DNA of 64,000 bases from BP-133 sp040756995 (lineage in GTDB: Bacteria > Actinomycetota > Acidimicrobiia > IMCC26256 > BP-133). Location: NCBI GenBank assembly GCA_040756995.1, contig JBFLYK010000029.1:1-64000 (forward strand), in the 5' to 3' direction. Below, piece by piece: positions 34,060 through 42,200 of this stretch (position 1 is its first letter; every line of letters begins with the position of its first letter). Made by a program: the position numbers and the translations under genes. The notes beneath the pieces were generated by a model. That model made no database searches, had not been told where the DNA came from, and was given only the letters and a program-made list of their open reading frames with translations.

Positions 34060-35916
34060 CTAGCCGGGGGCGCGCAGGGCCCGGAAGTCGCGGGCCCACT
34101 CGACCGTGCGGTCCATGTAGGCGTCGTAGGCGGCGGTGCCGAAGCGGCCGTAGGCGCCGTCGTAACCCGGGGAGAAGTAGCCGTCGGGGAACGTGTAGGG
34201 CCGGGCGGGCTCGATCTGGGTGCCCTCATGCCACTCGTTCCAGCTCGTGATGCTGACAACGTCGGCCCCGGCGTCGACGGCCGACCGCCAGAGGTAGTCG
34301 TAGCGCTCGCCGTTGCCCCGGGGGACGATGCCCCAGTGCGGGAAGCCCGCCCGGCGGGCGTCGACGCCGGGGGCGGTCGAGGGTGAGCAGAGCAGCCGGC
34401 GCTGGCGGGCCGCGCCGCAGGTGAGGGCCAACTGCGCCGCGCCGTAGTTCATGCCGTCGTAGGTGTAGATCCCGTCGAAACCGGCGGTGCGGGCGTACTC
34501 GGCGAACGCGCCGGACAGCATCGACCCGATGTTGCCGCTCTCGGCGAAGAACCGCATGTCGGGCTGGCCGGCCACCACCGGCGCCCAGTCCGCCGCCGCG
34601 CCCCAGGTGTCGGCCATGTACACGTACACGTCGGTGATGCCCAGGCTCCGCAGGTAGGCCAGGTCGCCGGCCGCACTGGCCATCGAGCGGCCCTTGTAGG
34701 GCTCGAGGTGAATGGCCAGCCGCAGCCCGGCGGCCCGCACGGCCTTCACCAGGTCGGGGAGCATCCAGTCCTCGTAGGCCCCTCGACCCCACCAGGAACT
34801 GACGACGGTGTCGACGCCGGAGGCCGCCATCTGCCGGGCCTGCTTCAGCAGGACGTCGGGGTCGAGCGAGCTGTAGAGCCCTTCGGCGGGATAGAAGTTG
34901 GCGCCGATGTCGTACGGCGGCGTGTGGTTGTTCTGCTCCCAGTGCCGGTAGGCCGTCCGGGGGGCGGTGGCCGGGGTGGCGTACCAGGGATAGAAGAAGA
35001 TCGACACCTCGCCGGGGATGGTGGCCGGACGGGGAGCCAGGGCGACGACCGGCGCGGCCAGCCGCACGCCGCCGAGGCTGCCGGCGAACCCGGCGTCGCC
35101 GAAGCTGAAGATCCCGCCGTCGGAGCCGACGAGCCAGTAGCCGAGCCCCCGGGGCGTCGTGGCCATCGACACGACCGGGCCGGCCAGGCGCACGCCGCCC
35201 ACCGAACCGGCGAAGGGGGCGTCGCCGAAGGAGAAGATGCCGCCGTCGGAGGCGGCCAGCCAGTAGCCCCGCCCGCCGGGCGTGGCCGCCATGCCCACGA
35301 TCGGCGCCTTCAACTTCACGGCGCCGGTGCTACCGAAGAAGGTGGCGTCGCCGAAGGAGAAGATTCCGCCGTCCGACGCCACCAGCCAGTAGCCGTTGCC
35401 ACTGGCGGTGCGGGCCATGCCGACCACCGGCTTGGCCAGTTTCCGGCCGCCGGTGGAACCGAAGAAGCGGGCGTCACCGAAGGAGAAGACCCCGCCGTCC
35501 GACGCCACCAGCCAGTACCCCCGGCCCGACGGGGTGGCCGCCATGGTGACGATCGGCTTCTGCAACGTGATGCCGCCGGTGGAGCCGTAGAAGCCGGCGT
35601 CTCCGAAGGCGAAGACCCCGCCGTCCGACGCCACCAGCCAGTACCCCTTGCCCGACGGGGTGGCGGCCATCGTGACGATCGGCTTGTTCAGCCGCCGCCC
35701 GCCCATCGAGCCGTAGAACGGGGCGCCGCCGAAGGAGAAGACGCCGCCGTCGGAGGCGACCAGCCATGTCCCGGCGTCGGCCCGCGTCGGGGCGGTGGGC
35801 CCGGAAGGGAAGGGCACGACCGCGGCCGCCGCCGGCCGGTCGGGGACGATGACCGGCACGGCCACCAGGGTCAGCAGCACAGAGAGCCAGGAGGGAAGTC
35901 GTCGGGGACCGCGCAT
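34060..35916 (-). CDS. Secreted GH99-family glycoside hydrolase with six SDGG repeats
   Basis: The 618-residue protein has a signal peptide (MRGPRRLPSWLSVLL...AAA), then six tandem 42-residue repeats (GYWLVASDGGIFSFGDA...GSTGG...PIVGMAATP) that probably form a beta-propeller or solenoid, then a catalytic domain of about 350 residues. The latter starts VSIFFYPWYATP and has the GH99 signatures SSWWGRGAYEDWML, HLEPYKGRS and SITSWNEWHEGTQIEPA. GH99 enzymes are endo-mannosidases or endo-mannanases acting by a retaining mechanism. The likely target is an external mannoside, for instance polysaccharide or glycoconjugate; this is inference. I chose ATG 35916 because it opens the signal peptide; a TTG at 35931 is also in frame. 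Confidence 0.88.
   Translation of the reverse strand: MRGPRRLPSWLSVLLTLVAVPVIVPDRPAAAAVVPFPSGPTAPTRADAGTWLVASDGGVFSFGGAPFYGSMGGRRLNKPIVTMAATPSGKGYWLVASDGGVFAFGDAGFYGSTGGITLQKPIVTMAATPSGRGYWLVASDGGVFSFGDARFFGSTGGRKLAKPVVGMARTASGNGYWLVASDGGIFSFGDATFFGSTGAVKLKAPIVGMAATPGGRGYWLAASDGGIFSFGDAPFAGSVGGVRLAGPVVSMATTPRGLGYWLVGSDGGIFSFGDAGFAGSLGGVRLAAPVVALAPRPATIPGEVSIFFYPWYATPATAPRTAYRHWEQNNHTPPYDIGANFYPAEGLYSSLDPDVLLKQARQMAASGVDTVVSSWWGRGAYEDWMLPDLVKAVRAAGLRLAIHLEPYKGRSMASAAGDLAYLRSLGITDVYVYMADTWGAAADWAPVVAGQPDMRFFAESGNIGSMLSGAFAEYARTAGFDGIYTYDGMNYGAAQLALTCGAARQRRLLCSPSTAPGVDARRAGFPHWGIVPRGNGERYDYLWRSAVDAGADVVSITSWNEWHEGTQIEPARPYTFPDGYFSPGYDGAYGRFGTAAYDAYMDRTVEWARDFRALRAPG
35030..35775 (-). repeat. 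Six tandem 126-bp coding repeats in the GH99 gene
   Basis: The repeats encode the 42-residue SDGG-(V/I)F-(S/A)FGDA units. Neighbouring units are highly similar at the DNA level, for example CCGTCCGACGCCACCAGCCA in several units, which suggests recent duplication or gene conversion within the array. Confidence 0.85.
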
Positions 35917-36243
35917 AGTGGTTCCCGACAAACTAAGAGTGGCATTCGGGTCCGAGAAGCGGGCGGAAAGCGCTTCGACCCTTTTGCCCCGCTTCGCTGT
36001 TGAACGGGGCCTGGCTCATCGTCCGGCCGGGCCCGTCGTGGGCACAGGTCCGGCCCAGGGACTTCCGTTCGCCGCTTGGGCCGGACGTACGGTCGGATCC
36101 AGACGAGAGAGGGAGAGAGAACCCGGCGGTTGTACGTCCGGCCCGGACGGCAGCGGCGTTGGGCCCTCTCTACCCCAGCCGAAACGGACGAAAACCGGAA
36201 ATTTGCGGGAAACCCCGGCGTCCCGGGGGCCGGCGGGTGAGCG
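35917..36243. other. 327-base intergenic region upstream of the GH99 gene
   Basis: No convincing gene is present between yqgE and the GH99 gene. The GH99-proximal end has TAGTTT 13 bases before the ATG on the minus strand, a possible -10. The distal half (36021-36171) is filled with inverted repeats, listed separately. Confidence 0.7.
36021..36171 (-). promoter_or_regulatory. Structured leader candidate with mutually exclusive hairpins
   Basis: GTCCGGCC or its complement occurs four times (36021-36028, 36048-36055, 36079-36086, 36136-36143). A 10-bp stem can form between 36048-36057 and 36077-36086. A perfect 13-bp stem can form between 36078-36090 and 36132-36144 using the same middle segment, so the two exclude each other. 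AGAGAGGG (36106-36113) can also pair with CCCTCTCT (36164-36171). The layout resembles an attenuator or riboswitch leader for the GH99 gene on the minus strand, or a cluster of regulator sites. Confidence 0.45.
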
Positions 36244-36804
36244 TCAGTTCTGGGAGGGGTCCGCCGGGCAGAGGGCGAACATCGCCAGCCGGCCACCCTG
36301 ACGGCGCAGCACCGCCTCCCAGAGCGTGTCGGGCTCCGGTGTCAGGGCGTCATCCGGATCGGCGTCGACCACGAACCAGGCGCCCTCGGCGATCTCCGCC
36401 TCGAGCTGACCGGCGGCCCAGCCGGCGTAGCCGGCGAAGAGACGGACGGCGTCGATCCCCCGGGGCGGGCCGCCCATGTTGGCCAGGCCAATATCGCCCA
36501 GGAGGGGCTGGAAACCTTCGGCGCCGCCCTCGCCGAGGCGGGCGACGCAGATCACCGCCGTCCGGCTCACCGGCCCGCCCACGAAGACCACCGGCGGCTG
36601 GGCGGCCAGCAGGTCCCAGCCTTCCCAGTCGGCGCCCGCCTCGTCGAGGTCGGTTCCGCTCGGCCGGTTCAGGACGAGCCCGACCGCGCCCTCTTCGGTG
36701 TGCTCCAGCATGAGGACGACGGTCCGGTCGAAATTGGGGTCGCCGAGCGCCGGTGTGGCGACCAGCAGTCGACCCCGGAGCGAGACGAACACGTCGGGGA
36801 TCAT
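36244..36804 (-). CDS. YqgE/AlgH family protein (UPF0301)
   Basis: The 186-residue protein matches UPF0301/YqgE: RGRLLVATPALGDPNFDRTVVLMLEHTEEGAVGLVLNRPS, VFVGGPVSRTAVICV and RLFAGYAGWAAGQLEAEIAEGAWFVVDADPDD. These features cover nearly the full family length. The family has a known fold but no settled biochemical role; AlgH was first linked to alginate regulation. It lies downstream of the small proline-rich ORF and SRPBCC gene on the same strand. Confidence 0.92.
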   Translation of the reverse strand: MIPDVFVSLRGRLLVATPALGDPNFDRTVVLMLEHTEEGAVGLVLNRPSGTDLDEAGADWEGWDLLAAQPPVVFVGGPVSRTAVICVARLGEGGAEGFQPLLGDIGLANMGGPPRGIDAVRLFAGYAGWAAGQLEAEIAEGAWFVVDADPDDALTPEPDTLWEAVLRRQGGRLAMFALCPADPSQN

Positions 36805-36834
36805 CGCGCTTCCGGGTCCGGGTGTCGCGCCGGA

Positions 36835-37035
36835 TCAGACCGAGGGGAAGGGCTCCGTCGGCGGCTCCGGCATGGGCGGCCGGTCAGGCAGCGGGTCGGG
36901 TTCGGGCTGGGGTTCGCGGGGCGGGAACGGGTCGCCGGGGCCGTCGGGCCGGGGCTCCAGCGGTTCGATGGGCGGGAAGCCGTCAGGTTCCGTAGCCGGC
37001 CGTTCCGGCGCCACGGTCATCGTCATGGTCGTCAT
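36835..37035 (-). CDS. Possible small proline-rich protein
   Basis: This 66-residue ORF encodes a chain dominated by Pro, Glu and Asp (EPEPDPLPDRPPMPEPP) after MTTMTMTVAPERP. It overlaps the 3' end of the SRPBCC gene by 53 bases in another frame on the same strand. No Shine-Dalgarno sequence stands out. Composition resembles Pro/Glu-rich linker proteins and is more ordered than a typical shadow frame, but it could be spurious. No function can be assigned. Confidence 0.4.
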   Translation of the reverse strand: MTTMTMTVAPERPATEPDGFPPIEPLEPRPDGPGDPFPPREPQPEPDPLPDRPPMPEPPTEPFPSV

Positions 37036-37498
37036 ACCTGACGTGTACCCGCAGCGCCGAGCGGCAGAACTGATCGAAGCCCGTGCGGACCACCCAGTCG
37101 TGGCCCCACTCCATGACCGGGCGGCCGAACCGGGCGGCGGTCCGCAGCAGCGGCCGCTGCAGGTCCAGCTCCCAGGTCAGCCGCACCCGCGAGCGCCGGC
37201 GGCGGGCGCCGCCGCTCCGGACCTCGAGCCGGGCCGGGCCCGCCAGGTCACCCTCGACGACGGCGTCGACGCTCTCCCCCGGCACCAGGTCGGCGATGGT
37301 CACCCTGAAGCGCAGGGTGTAGGGGACAGGCGCCCGGACGACGCAGGTCGTCCGGCCCCCGGGCACGAGCCCGTCGCCGGAGAACTCCCGGAGCCACGGC
37401 CACCAGCGGCGGTAGTCCTCGGTCCGGGTGAGCGTCGCCCAGAGCGTGTCGGGGGCGACGTCGAACACCCACGTGCGATCGAAACGGAAGGGTCGCAA
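36983..37498 (-). CDS. SRPBCC (START/polyketide-cyclase-like) protein
   Basis: The 171-residue protein looks like a START/Bet v1-type ligand-binding domain: FDRTWVFDVAPDTLWATLTRTEDYRRWWPWLREF, then alternating beta strands (TTCVVRAPVPYTLRFRVTIADLVPG, RVRLTWELDLQRPLLR) and a C-terminal helix (PVMEWGHDWVVRTGFDQF). Such proteins bind lipids or small hydrophobic ligands. The start appears to be TTG 37498: an in-frame TAG lies just upstream, and TACCCT on the minus strand (37513-37508) is 9 bases before the TTG. GTG 37468 is the alternative. Confidence 0.75.
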   Translation of the reverse strand: MRPFRFDRTWVFDVAPDTLWATLTRTEDYRRWWPWLREFSGDGLVPGGRTTCVVRAPVPYTLRFRVTIADLVPGESVDAVVEGDLAGPARLEVRSGGARRRRSRVRLTWELDLQRPLLRTAARFGRPVMEWGHDWVVRTGFDQFCRSALRVHVRYDDHDDDRGAGTAGYGT

Positions 37499-37554
37499 CG
37501 TCTAGGGAGGGTAACCGTCCGGCCGCGCCCCGCCGGCAGGCAGACTGGAGGGTT

Positions 37555-39027
37555 GTGGGTACCCCGGAGGAGAAGCTCCAGCGCTATCAGGAGATGCGGG
37601 ACTTCGGCGCCACGCCGGAGCCGTCCGGCGCCGAGCCGCCGCCGGAACACGAGGGGCTGCCCCGCTTCGTCGTCCAGGAGCACCACGCCTCCAGCCTCCA
37701 CTGGGATCTGCGGCTGGAGCGCGACGGCGTCCTCGTCAGCTGGGCGGTGCCCCGGGGAATCCCGCCCGACCCCAAACAGAACCATCTCGCCGTCCACACC
37801 GAGGATCACCCGCTCATGTATCTGGACTTCTCGGGTGAGATCCCGGCCGGCCACTACGGCGCCGGGAAGATGACGATCTGGGACGAGGGCACCTACGAGA
37901 CCGAGAAGTGGAACGACCGGGAGGTCATGGTCGTCCTCCACGGCGAGCGCGCCCGGGGCCGCTACGTCCTGTTCCAGACCGACGGCAACCAGTGGATGAT
38001 CCACCGGATGGATCCGCCGGAGGATCCGGATCGCCAACCGATGCCGACGGGCTGGCGACCGATGCTGGCCACGCCGGCCACCGCCGTCCCCCGGGACGAG
38101 GACATGTGGTCGTTCGAGGTGAAGTGGGACGGCATCCGGGCGCTGGCCTCCATCTCCGGGGGGCGGATCCGCCTCGAGGCCCGCAGCGGCAACGACGTCA
38201 GCCACCGCTACCCCGAACTGCGGGAGCTGGGCCGGGCGCTGGGGGTGACCGAGGTGATCCTCGACGGCGAGATCGTGGCCCTCGACCCCAAGACGGGCCG
38301 GCCGAGCTTCGAGCGCCTGCAACGGCGGATGCACGTCGAGTCGGAGAGCGCCATCCGCCGCCTCCGCCAGGACGTGCCGATCACCTACGCCCTCTTCGAC
38401 ATCCTCTGGCTCGACGGGCACCCCACCACCGGCCTGCCGTACTCCGAGCGGCGCCGGCTGCTCGAGGGGCTGAACCTGGCCGGGCCGGCCTGGCACACGC
38501 CGGCCACCCATCCCGGTGAGGGGCACGCCCTGCTGGAGGCCACCCGAGCCGCCGGCCTGGAGGGCGTGCTGGCCAAGCGGCTCGACTCGCTCTACGAGCC
38601 CGGTGTGCGCACGCGCCACTGGCTCAAGATCAAGAACCACCTCTCCCAGGACTTCGTCGTCGGGGGCTATCTCCCCGGAGAAGGATCCCGGGGCCGATTA
38701 GGTGCGCTCCTCCTCGGCGTCTATGACGATGATGGAAAACTCTGCTTCGCCGGCCGGGTCGGCACCGGTTTCACCGATGCCGAGTTGTCGCGTCTGCTGC
38801 CGCTGCTCGACCCCCTCCGGCGCGACACGCCCCCGTTCGACCCGCCGCCCCCGCGGCCGGTGGCCCGGGAGGCCACCTGGGTGGAACCGGAGCTCGTCGT
38901 CGAGGTGGAGTTCACCGAGTGGACGGGCGTGGGGATCCTGCGCCACCCGTCCTACAAGGGCCAGCGCGTCGACCTGGACCCGAGGCAGGTCGTAAGGGAA
39001 GTGCCGGCGGCAGGAATGGGAGCATAG
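37555..39027 (+). CDS. ligD: LigD-type 3'-phosphoesterase/ATP-dependent DNA ligase
   Basis: This 490-residue protein fuses two of the three LigD modules used in bacterial non-homologous end joining. Residues about 35-165 form the 3'-phosphoesterase domain (FVVQEHHASSLHWDLRLERDG, GHYGAGKMTIWDEGTYE). The ligase domain follows with motif I FEVKWDGIRA (adenylated Lys), LDGEIVALD, LEGVLAKRLDSLYEPG and WLKIKNH, and a C-terminal OB fold (DFVVGGYLPGEGSRGRLGALLLGVYDD). The polymerase module is a separate gene downstream of ku. The start is GTG 37555 with GGAGGG closely upstream. Confidence 0.94.
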   Translation: MGTPEEKLQRYQEMRDFGATPEPSGAEPPPEHEGLPRFVVQEHHASSLHWDLRLERDGVLVSWAVPRGIPPDPKQNHLAVHTEDHPLMYLDFSGEIPAGHYGAGKMTIWDEGTYETEKWNDREVMVVLHGERARGRYVLFQTDGNQWMIHRMDPPEDPDRQPMPTGWRPMLATPATAVPRDEDMWSFEVKWDGIRALASISGGRIRLEARSGNDVSHRYPELRELGRALGVTEVILDGEIVALDPKTGRPSFERLQRRMHVESESAIRRLRQDVPITYALFDILWLDGHPTTGLPYSERRRLLEGLNLAGPAWHTPATHPGEGHALLEATRAAGLEGVLAKRLDSLYEPGVRTRHWLKIKNHLSQDFVVGGYLPGEGSRGRLGALLLGVYDDDGKLCFAGRVGTGFTDAELSRLLPLLDPLRRDTPPFDPPPPRPVAREATWVEPELVVEVEFTEWTGVGILRHPSYKGQRVDLDPRQVVREVPAAGMGA

Positions 39028-39056
39028 TGGCCGGCCGGGTGCAGAACGGAGGGGTT

Positions 39057-39188
39057 ATGGCGAGTCAGGGGCGTTCCTGGCAAGGATCGACGACGAGGCG
39101 TAGCGGGTACTACGGCGAGGAGGAGGACGCAGCCAGGGACGTCCCTGGCCGTCAGAACCCCCCGGGTCTGCGCCCGGTCGGCCACTGA
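39057..39188 (+). CDS. 43-residue ORF between ligD and ku
   Basis: A short ORF starts at ATG 39057 with the strong Shine-Dalgarno ACGGAGGGG at good spacing, and stops one base before the ATG of ku. The product (MASQGRSWQGSTTRRSG then YYGEEEDAARDVPG) is basic at the N-terminus, acidic in the middle and Pro/Gly-rich at the end, with no predicted membrane segment. Its position suggests either a real small NHEJ-associated protein or a translated leader that couples ribosomes onto ku. I know of no family. Confidence 0.5.
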   Translation: MASQGRSWQGSTTRRSGYYGEEEDAARDVPGRQNPPGLRPVGH

Positions 39189-39189
39189 G

Positions 39190-39987
39190 ATGCCGAGAGC
39201 CATCTGGAGCGGCGCCATCAGCTTCGGGCTGGTCAACGTGCCGGTGAAGCTGTTCAGCGCCGTCTCCCCGAAGGACGTGCGCTTCAACCAGCTGGAGGAA
39301 GGGACCGGGGCGCGCATCCGCCAGAAGCGGGTGTCGGCCGAGACCGGCGAGGAGGTGCCCTACGAGAAGATCGTCAAGGGCTACGAGATCTCCCCCGACC
39401 GGTACGTGATCATCACCCCCGAAGAGCTGGAGGCGCTCGACCCCAAGGCGACCCGCTCCATCGACATCGAGGACTTCGTCGACCTCGACCAGATCGATCC
39501 CGTCCACTACGAGCGGCCCTACTACCTGGTCCCGGAGCGGGGCGCGACGAAGGCCTACAAGCTCCTCCTTGACGCCATGAAGGAGTCGAACAAGGTGGCC
39601 ATCGCCCGGCTGGTGCTGCGGACCAAGCAGTATCTGGCCGCCATCCGGCCGATGGGCGACGTGCTGTGCCTGGAAACGCTGCTGTTCGCCGACGAGGTGG
39701 TGCAGCCGGAAACGCTGGAGGGCCTGCCCGGGCCCGACACCGAGGTCTCGGACCGGGAGCTCAAGATGGCGCAGCAGCTGATCGAGTCGCTGTCGACCGA
39801 CTTCGAGCCCGAGAAGTACCGCGACGAGTACCGGGAGCGGGTGCTGGCGCTCATCGAGCAGAAGGCCGAGGGCGCCGAGATCGTGGCCCAGCCCGCCGTC
39901 GAGGAGCCGGCCAAGGTCGTCGACCTCATGGCCGCCCTCGAGGCCTCACTGGCCGCCGCCAAAGAGAAGCGGGCCGCCGGCGAGTGA
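39190..39987 (+). CDS. ku: Ku DNA end-binding protein
   Basis: Bacterial Ku forms a homodimeric ring on DNA ends and recruits LigD. The 265-residue protein has the canonical start MPRAIWSGAISFGLVNVPVKLFSAV, IRQKRVSAETGEEVPYEKIVKGYE, YYLVPERGATKAYKLLLDAMKES and LVLRTKQYLAAIRP. The C-terminal tail is short with a Lys/Ala end (LAAAKEKRAAGE). It lies between the PE-ligase and polymerase genes; its TGA overlaps the GTG of the polymerase gene (GTGA). Confidence 0.96.
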   Translation: MPRAIWSGAISFGLVNVPVKLFSAVSPKDVRFNQLEEGTGARIRQKRVSAETGEEVPYEKIVKGYEISPDRYVIITPEELEALDPKATRSIDIEDFVDLDQIDPVHYERPYYLVPERGATKAYKLLLDAMKESNKVAIARLVLRTKQYLAAIRPMGDVLCLETLLFADEVVQPETLEGLPGPDTEVSDRELKMAQQLIESLSTDFEPEKYRDEYRERVLALIEQKAEGAEIVAQPAVEEPAKVVDLMAALEASLAAAKEKRAAGE

Positions 39988-40901
39988 CCCTCGTAGAAAT
40001 CGAAGGGCGGCATCTCAAACTCTCCAACCTGGAGAAGGTCCTCTATCCCGAGACCGGGTTCACCAAGGGCCAGGTCATCGACTACTACAGCCGCATCGCG
40101 CCGGCGCTGCTGCGCCAGATCAAGGGCCGGCCGCTCACCCTCAAGCGCTATCCCAACGGCGTTGACGGCCAGTACTTCTACGAGAAGCAGTGCCCGTCCC
40201 ACCGACCGCCGTGGGTGCAGGTGGCGCCGGTGTGGAGCGGCCACAACGTGCGGACGATCAACTTCTGCCTCGTGGAGGACCTGCCCACCCTGATCTGGGT
40301 GGCCAACCTCGCCTCGCTGGAGCTGCACACCGCGCTCCACCGGGCGGTCGGCTCGAAGGGCACGCCGGACGAGACCTGGACGCCGGACATGGTGGTGTTC
40401 GACCTCGACCCCGGCGAGCCGGCGGCCTTCACCGAGTGCGCCCGGGTGGGCCTGTGGCTCCGGGAGTCCCTCGACGGGCTGGGCCTCGCCTCGTTCCCGA
40501 AGACCTCGGGCAGCAAGGGGCTGCAGGTCTACGTGCCGCTCAACACGCCGGTGACCTACGACCAGACGAAGAGCTTCGCCCGGGCCCTGGCCCAGATCGG
40601 CGAGCGGGCCCACCCGAAGCTGGTCGTGTCGAACATGGCCAAGGAACTGCGGCGCGGCAAGGTCCTCATCGACTGGAGCCAGAACGACGAGCACAAGACG
40701 ACGGTCTCGGTGTACTCGCTGCGGGCCCGGCCGCAGCCGACGGTGTCGGCCCCGCTGCACTGGTCGGAGGTCGAGGCCGCCGCCGACGGCGGCCCGGTGC
40801 CCCGCATCGAGGCGGCCGAGGCCATCCACCGGCTCGAGGCGGACGGCGATCTTTTCGCCCCGTTGACGGAATTGGAGCAACGTCTTCCGACGTTCGCGTG
40901 A
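39984..40901 (+). CDS. LigD-type polymerase/primase (stand-alone)
   Basis: This 305-residue protein is the archaeo-eukaryotic-primase-type polymerase module of LigD, which fills gaps at broken ends. It shows LKLSNLEKVLYPETGFTKGQVIDYY, the metal-binding D-x-D in VVFDLDPGEP, TSGSKGLQVYVPL and VLIDWSQNDEHKTTVSVYSLRARPQP. No ligase or phosphoesterase module is attached. GTG 39984 overlaps the stop of ku by 4 bases, making ligase, small ORF, ku and polymerase one operon. Confidence 0.93.
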   Translation: MTLVEIEGRHLKLSNLEKVLYPETGFTKGQVIDYYSRIAPALLRQIKGRPLTLKRYPNGVDGQYFYEKQCPSHRPPWVQVAPVWSGHNVRTINFCLVEDLPTLIWVANLASLELHTALHRAVGSKGTPDETWTPDMVVFDLDPGEPAAFTECARVGLWLRESLDGLGLASFPKTSGSKGLQVYVPLNTPVTYDQTKSFARALAQIGERAHPKLVVSNMAKELRRGKVLIDWSQNDEHKTTVSVYSLRARPQPTVSAPLHWSEVEAAADGGPVPRIEAAEAIHRLEADGDLFAPLTELEQRLPTFA

Positions 40902-40955
40902 CTGAGACCTGGCAGTGGGTTCCAGCTCGGGGACCCGCGGGTAGAAAGGGTCCCC

Positions 40956-42200
40956 ATGGGCGATCTCAAGCAGGGCCTGGCCGACGCGCTCGACGGAGCC
41001 CGGCGCCGGTCCCTGGACCTGCTCGACCCCTTGTCCCACGAAGACCAGCTGGCCCAGCATTCGCCGCTGATGTCGCCCCTGGTGTGGGACCTGGCCCACG
41101 TCGGCCACTACGAGGAGCTGTGGCTGCTGCGGGCGGTCGCCCGCAGCCAACCCATCGACCCCGCCCACGACGACATCTACGACGCCTTCAAGCACGTCCG
41201 CCGGGAACGGGCCAAGCTGGCGATCCTGGGCCCGGCCGAGGCCCGGAGCCACATCGCCATGGTCCGGGGCCGGGTGCTCGACGTGCTGGAGAAGGTCGAG
41301 CTCGACCCCGGCGTCCCGCTCCTCAACGACGGGTTCGTCTATGGGATGGTGGCCCAGCACGAGCACCAGCACGACGAGACGATGCTGGCCACGCTGCAGC
41401 TGATGGCCTCGGCCTATCCGCATGTGGCCACCCCGGCGCCGGCGGGCCGGCCGCTCCCGGCCAGCGAGGTCTTCGTCCCCGGCGGTCCGTTCCGGATGGG
41501 GACCGACACCGAGCCGTTCGCCTACGACAACGAGCGGCCGGCGCACGAGGTTGACCTCGCCCCGTTCTGGATCGACACCGCCCCGGTGACCAACCGGCAG
41601 TACCTGGCCTTCGTCGAGGCCGGTGGCTACGACGACGCCCGCTTCTGGACGGAGGCGGGCTGGGCCCACCGCCGTGCCGAGGGCCTCGCCGCCCCCCAGT
41701 TCTGGGCCCGGGAGGGCGGCGGGTCCTGGTCGGTGCGGCGCTACGGACAGCGGATCGACCTGCCGCTCGATGAGCCCGTCCAGCACGTCTGCTGGTACGA
41801 GGCCGACGCCTACGCCCGCTTCGCCGGCAAACGCCTCCCCACCGAGGCGGAATGGGAAAAGGCGGCCCAGGGCGCCTCAGCGGCGTCGGCCAACCTGGGA
41901 CAGCGTCACTTCGGCCCGGCGCCGGTCGGCGCCTATCCGGACGGGTCCAGCCGCTACGGCGCCGAGCAGATGCTGGGCGACGTGTGGGAGTGGACGTCGT
42001 CCGACTTCACCGCCTACCCCGGCTTCGTCACGTTCCCCTACAAGGAGTACTCCGAGGTGTTCTACGGCTCCGACTACAAGGTGCTGCGAGGCGGGTCGTG
42101 GGCGACCTCGCCGCTGGTGGCCCGGACGACGTTCCGGAACTGGGACTACCCCATCCGCCGCCAGATCTTCTCCGGCTTCCGGTGCGCCCGCGATGCTTGA
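40956..42200 (+). CDS. egtB: Ergothioneine biosynthesis sulfoxide synthase EgtB
   Basis: EgtB is an iron-dependent enzyme that joins hercynine to a cysteine-containing thiol with O2. The 414-residue protein has the N-terminal DinB-like half with the iron ligand candidates His51 (DLAHVGHYEEL), His135 and His139 (HEHQHDE), and the C-terminal formylglycine-generating-enzyme-like half (FVPGGPFRMGTD, RLPTEAEWEKAA, MLGDVWEWTSSDF, LRGGSWAT). TAGAAA lies 8 bases before the ATG. It overlaps egtD by 8 bases. Whether the thiol donor is gamma-Glu-Cys or cysteine cannot be told; no egtA or egtC is present here. Confidence 0.94.
   Translation: MGDLKQGLADALDGARRRSLDLLDPLSHEDQLAQHSPLMSPLVWDLAHVGHYEELWLLRAVARSQPIDPAHDDIYDAFKHVRRERAKLAILGPAEARSHIAMVRGRVLDVLEKVELDPGVPLLNDGFVYGMVAQHEHQHDETMLATLQLMASAYPHVATPAPAGRPLPASEVFVPGGPFRMGTDTEPFAYDNERPAHEVDLAPFWIDTAPVTNRQYLAFVEAGGYDDARFWTEAGWAHRRAEGLAAPQFWAREGGGSWSVRRYGQRIDLPLDEPVQHVCWYEADAYARFAGKRLPTEAEWEKAAQGASAASANLGQRHFGPAPVGAYPDGSSRYGAEQMLGDVWEWTSSDFTAYPGFVTFPYKEYSEVFYGSDYKVLRGGSWATSPLVARTTFRNWDYPIRRQIFSGFRCARDA

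Noticed and set aside
38919..39056. Upstream extension of the 43-codon ORF into ligD
   Set aside because: The extension is a shadow of the ligase C-terminus; the ribosome site supports the start at 39057.
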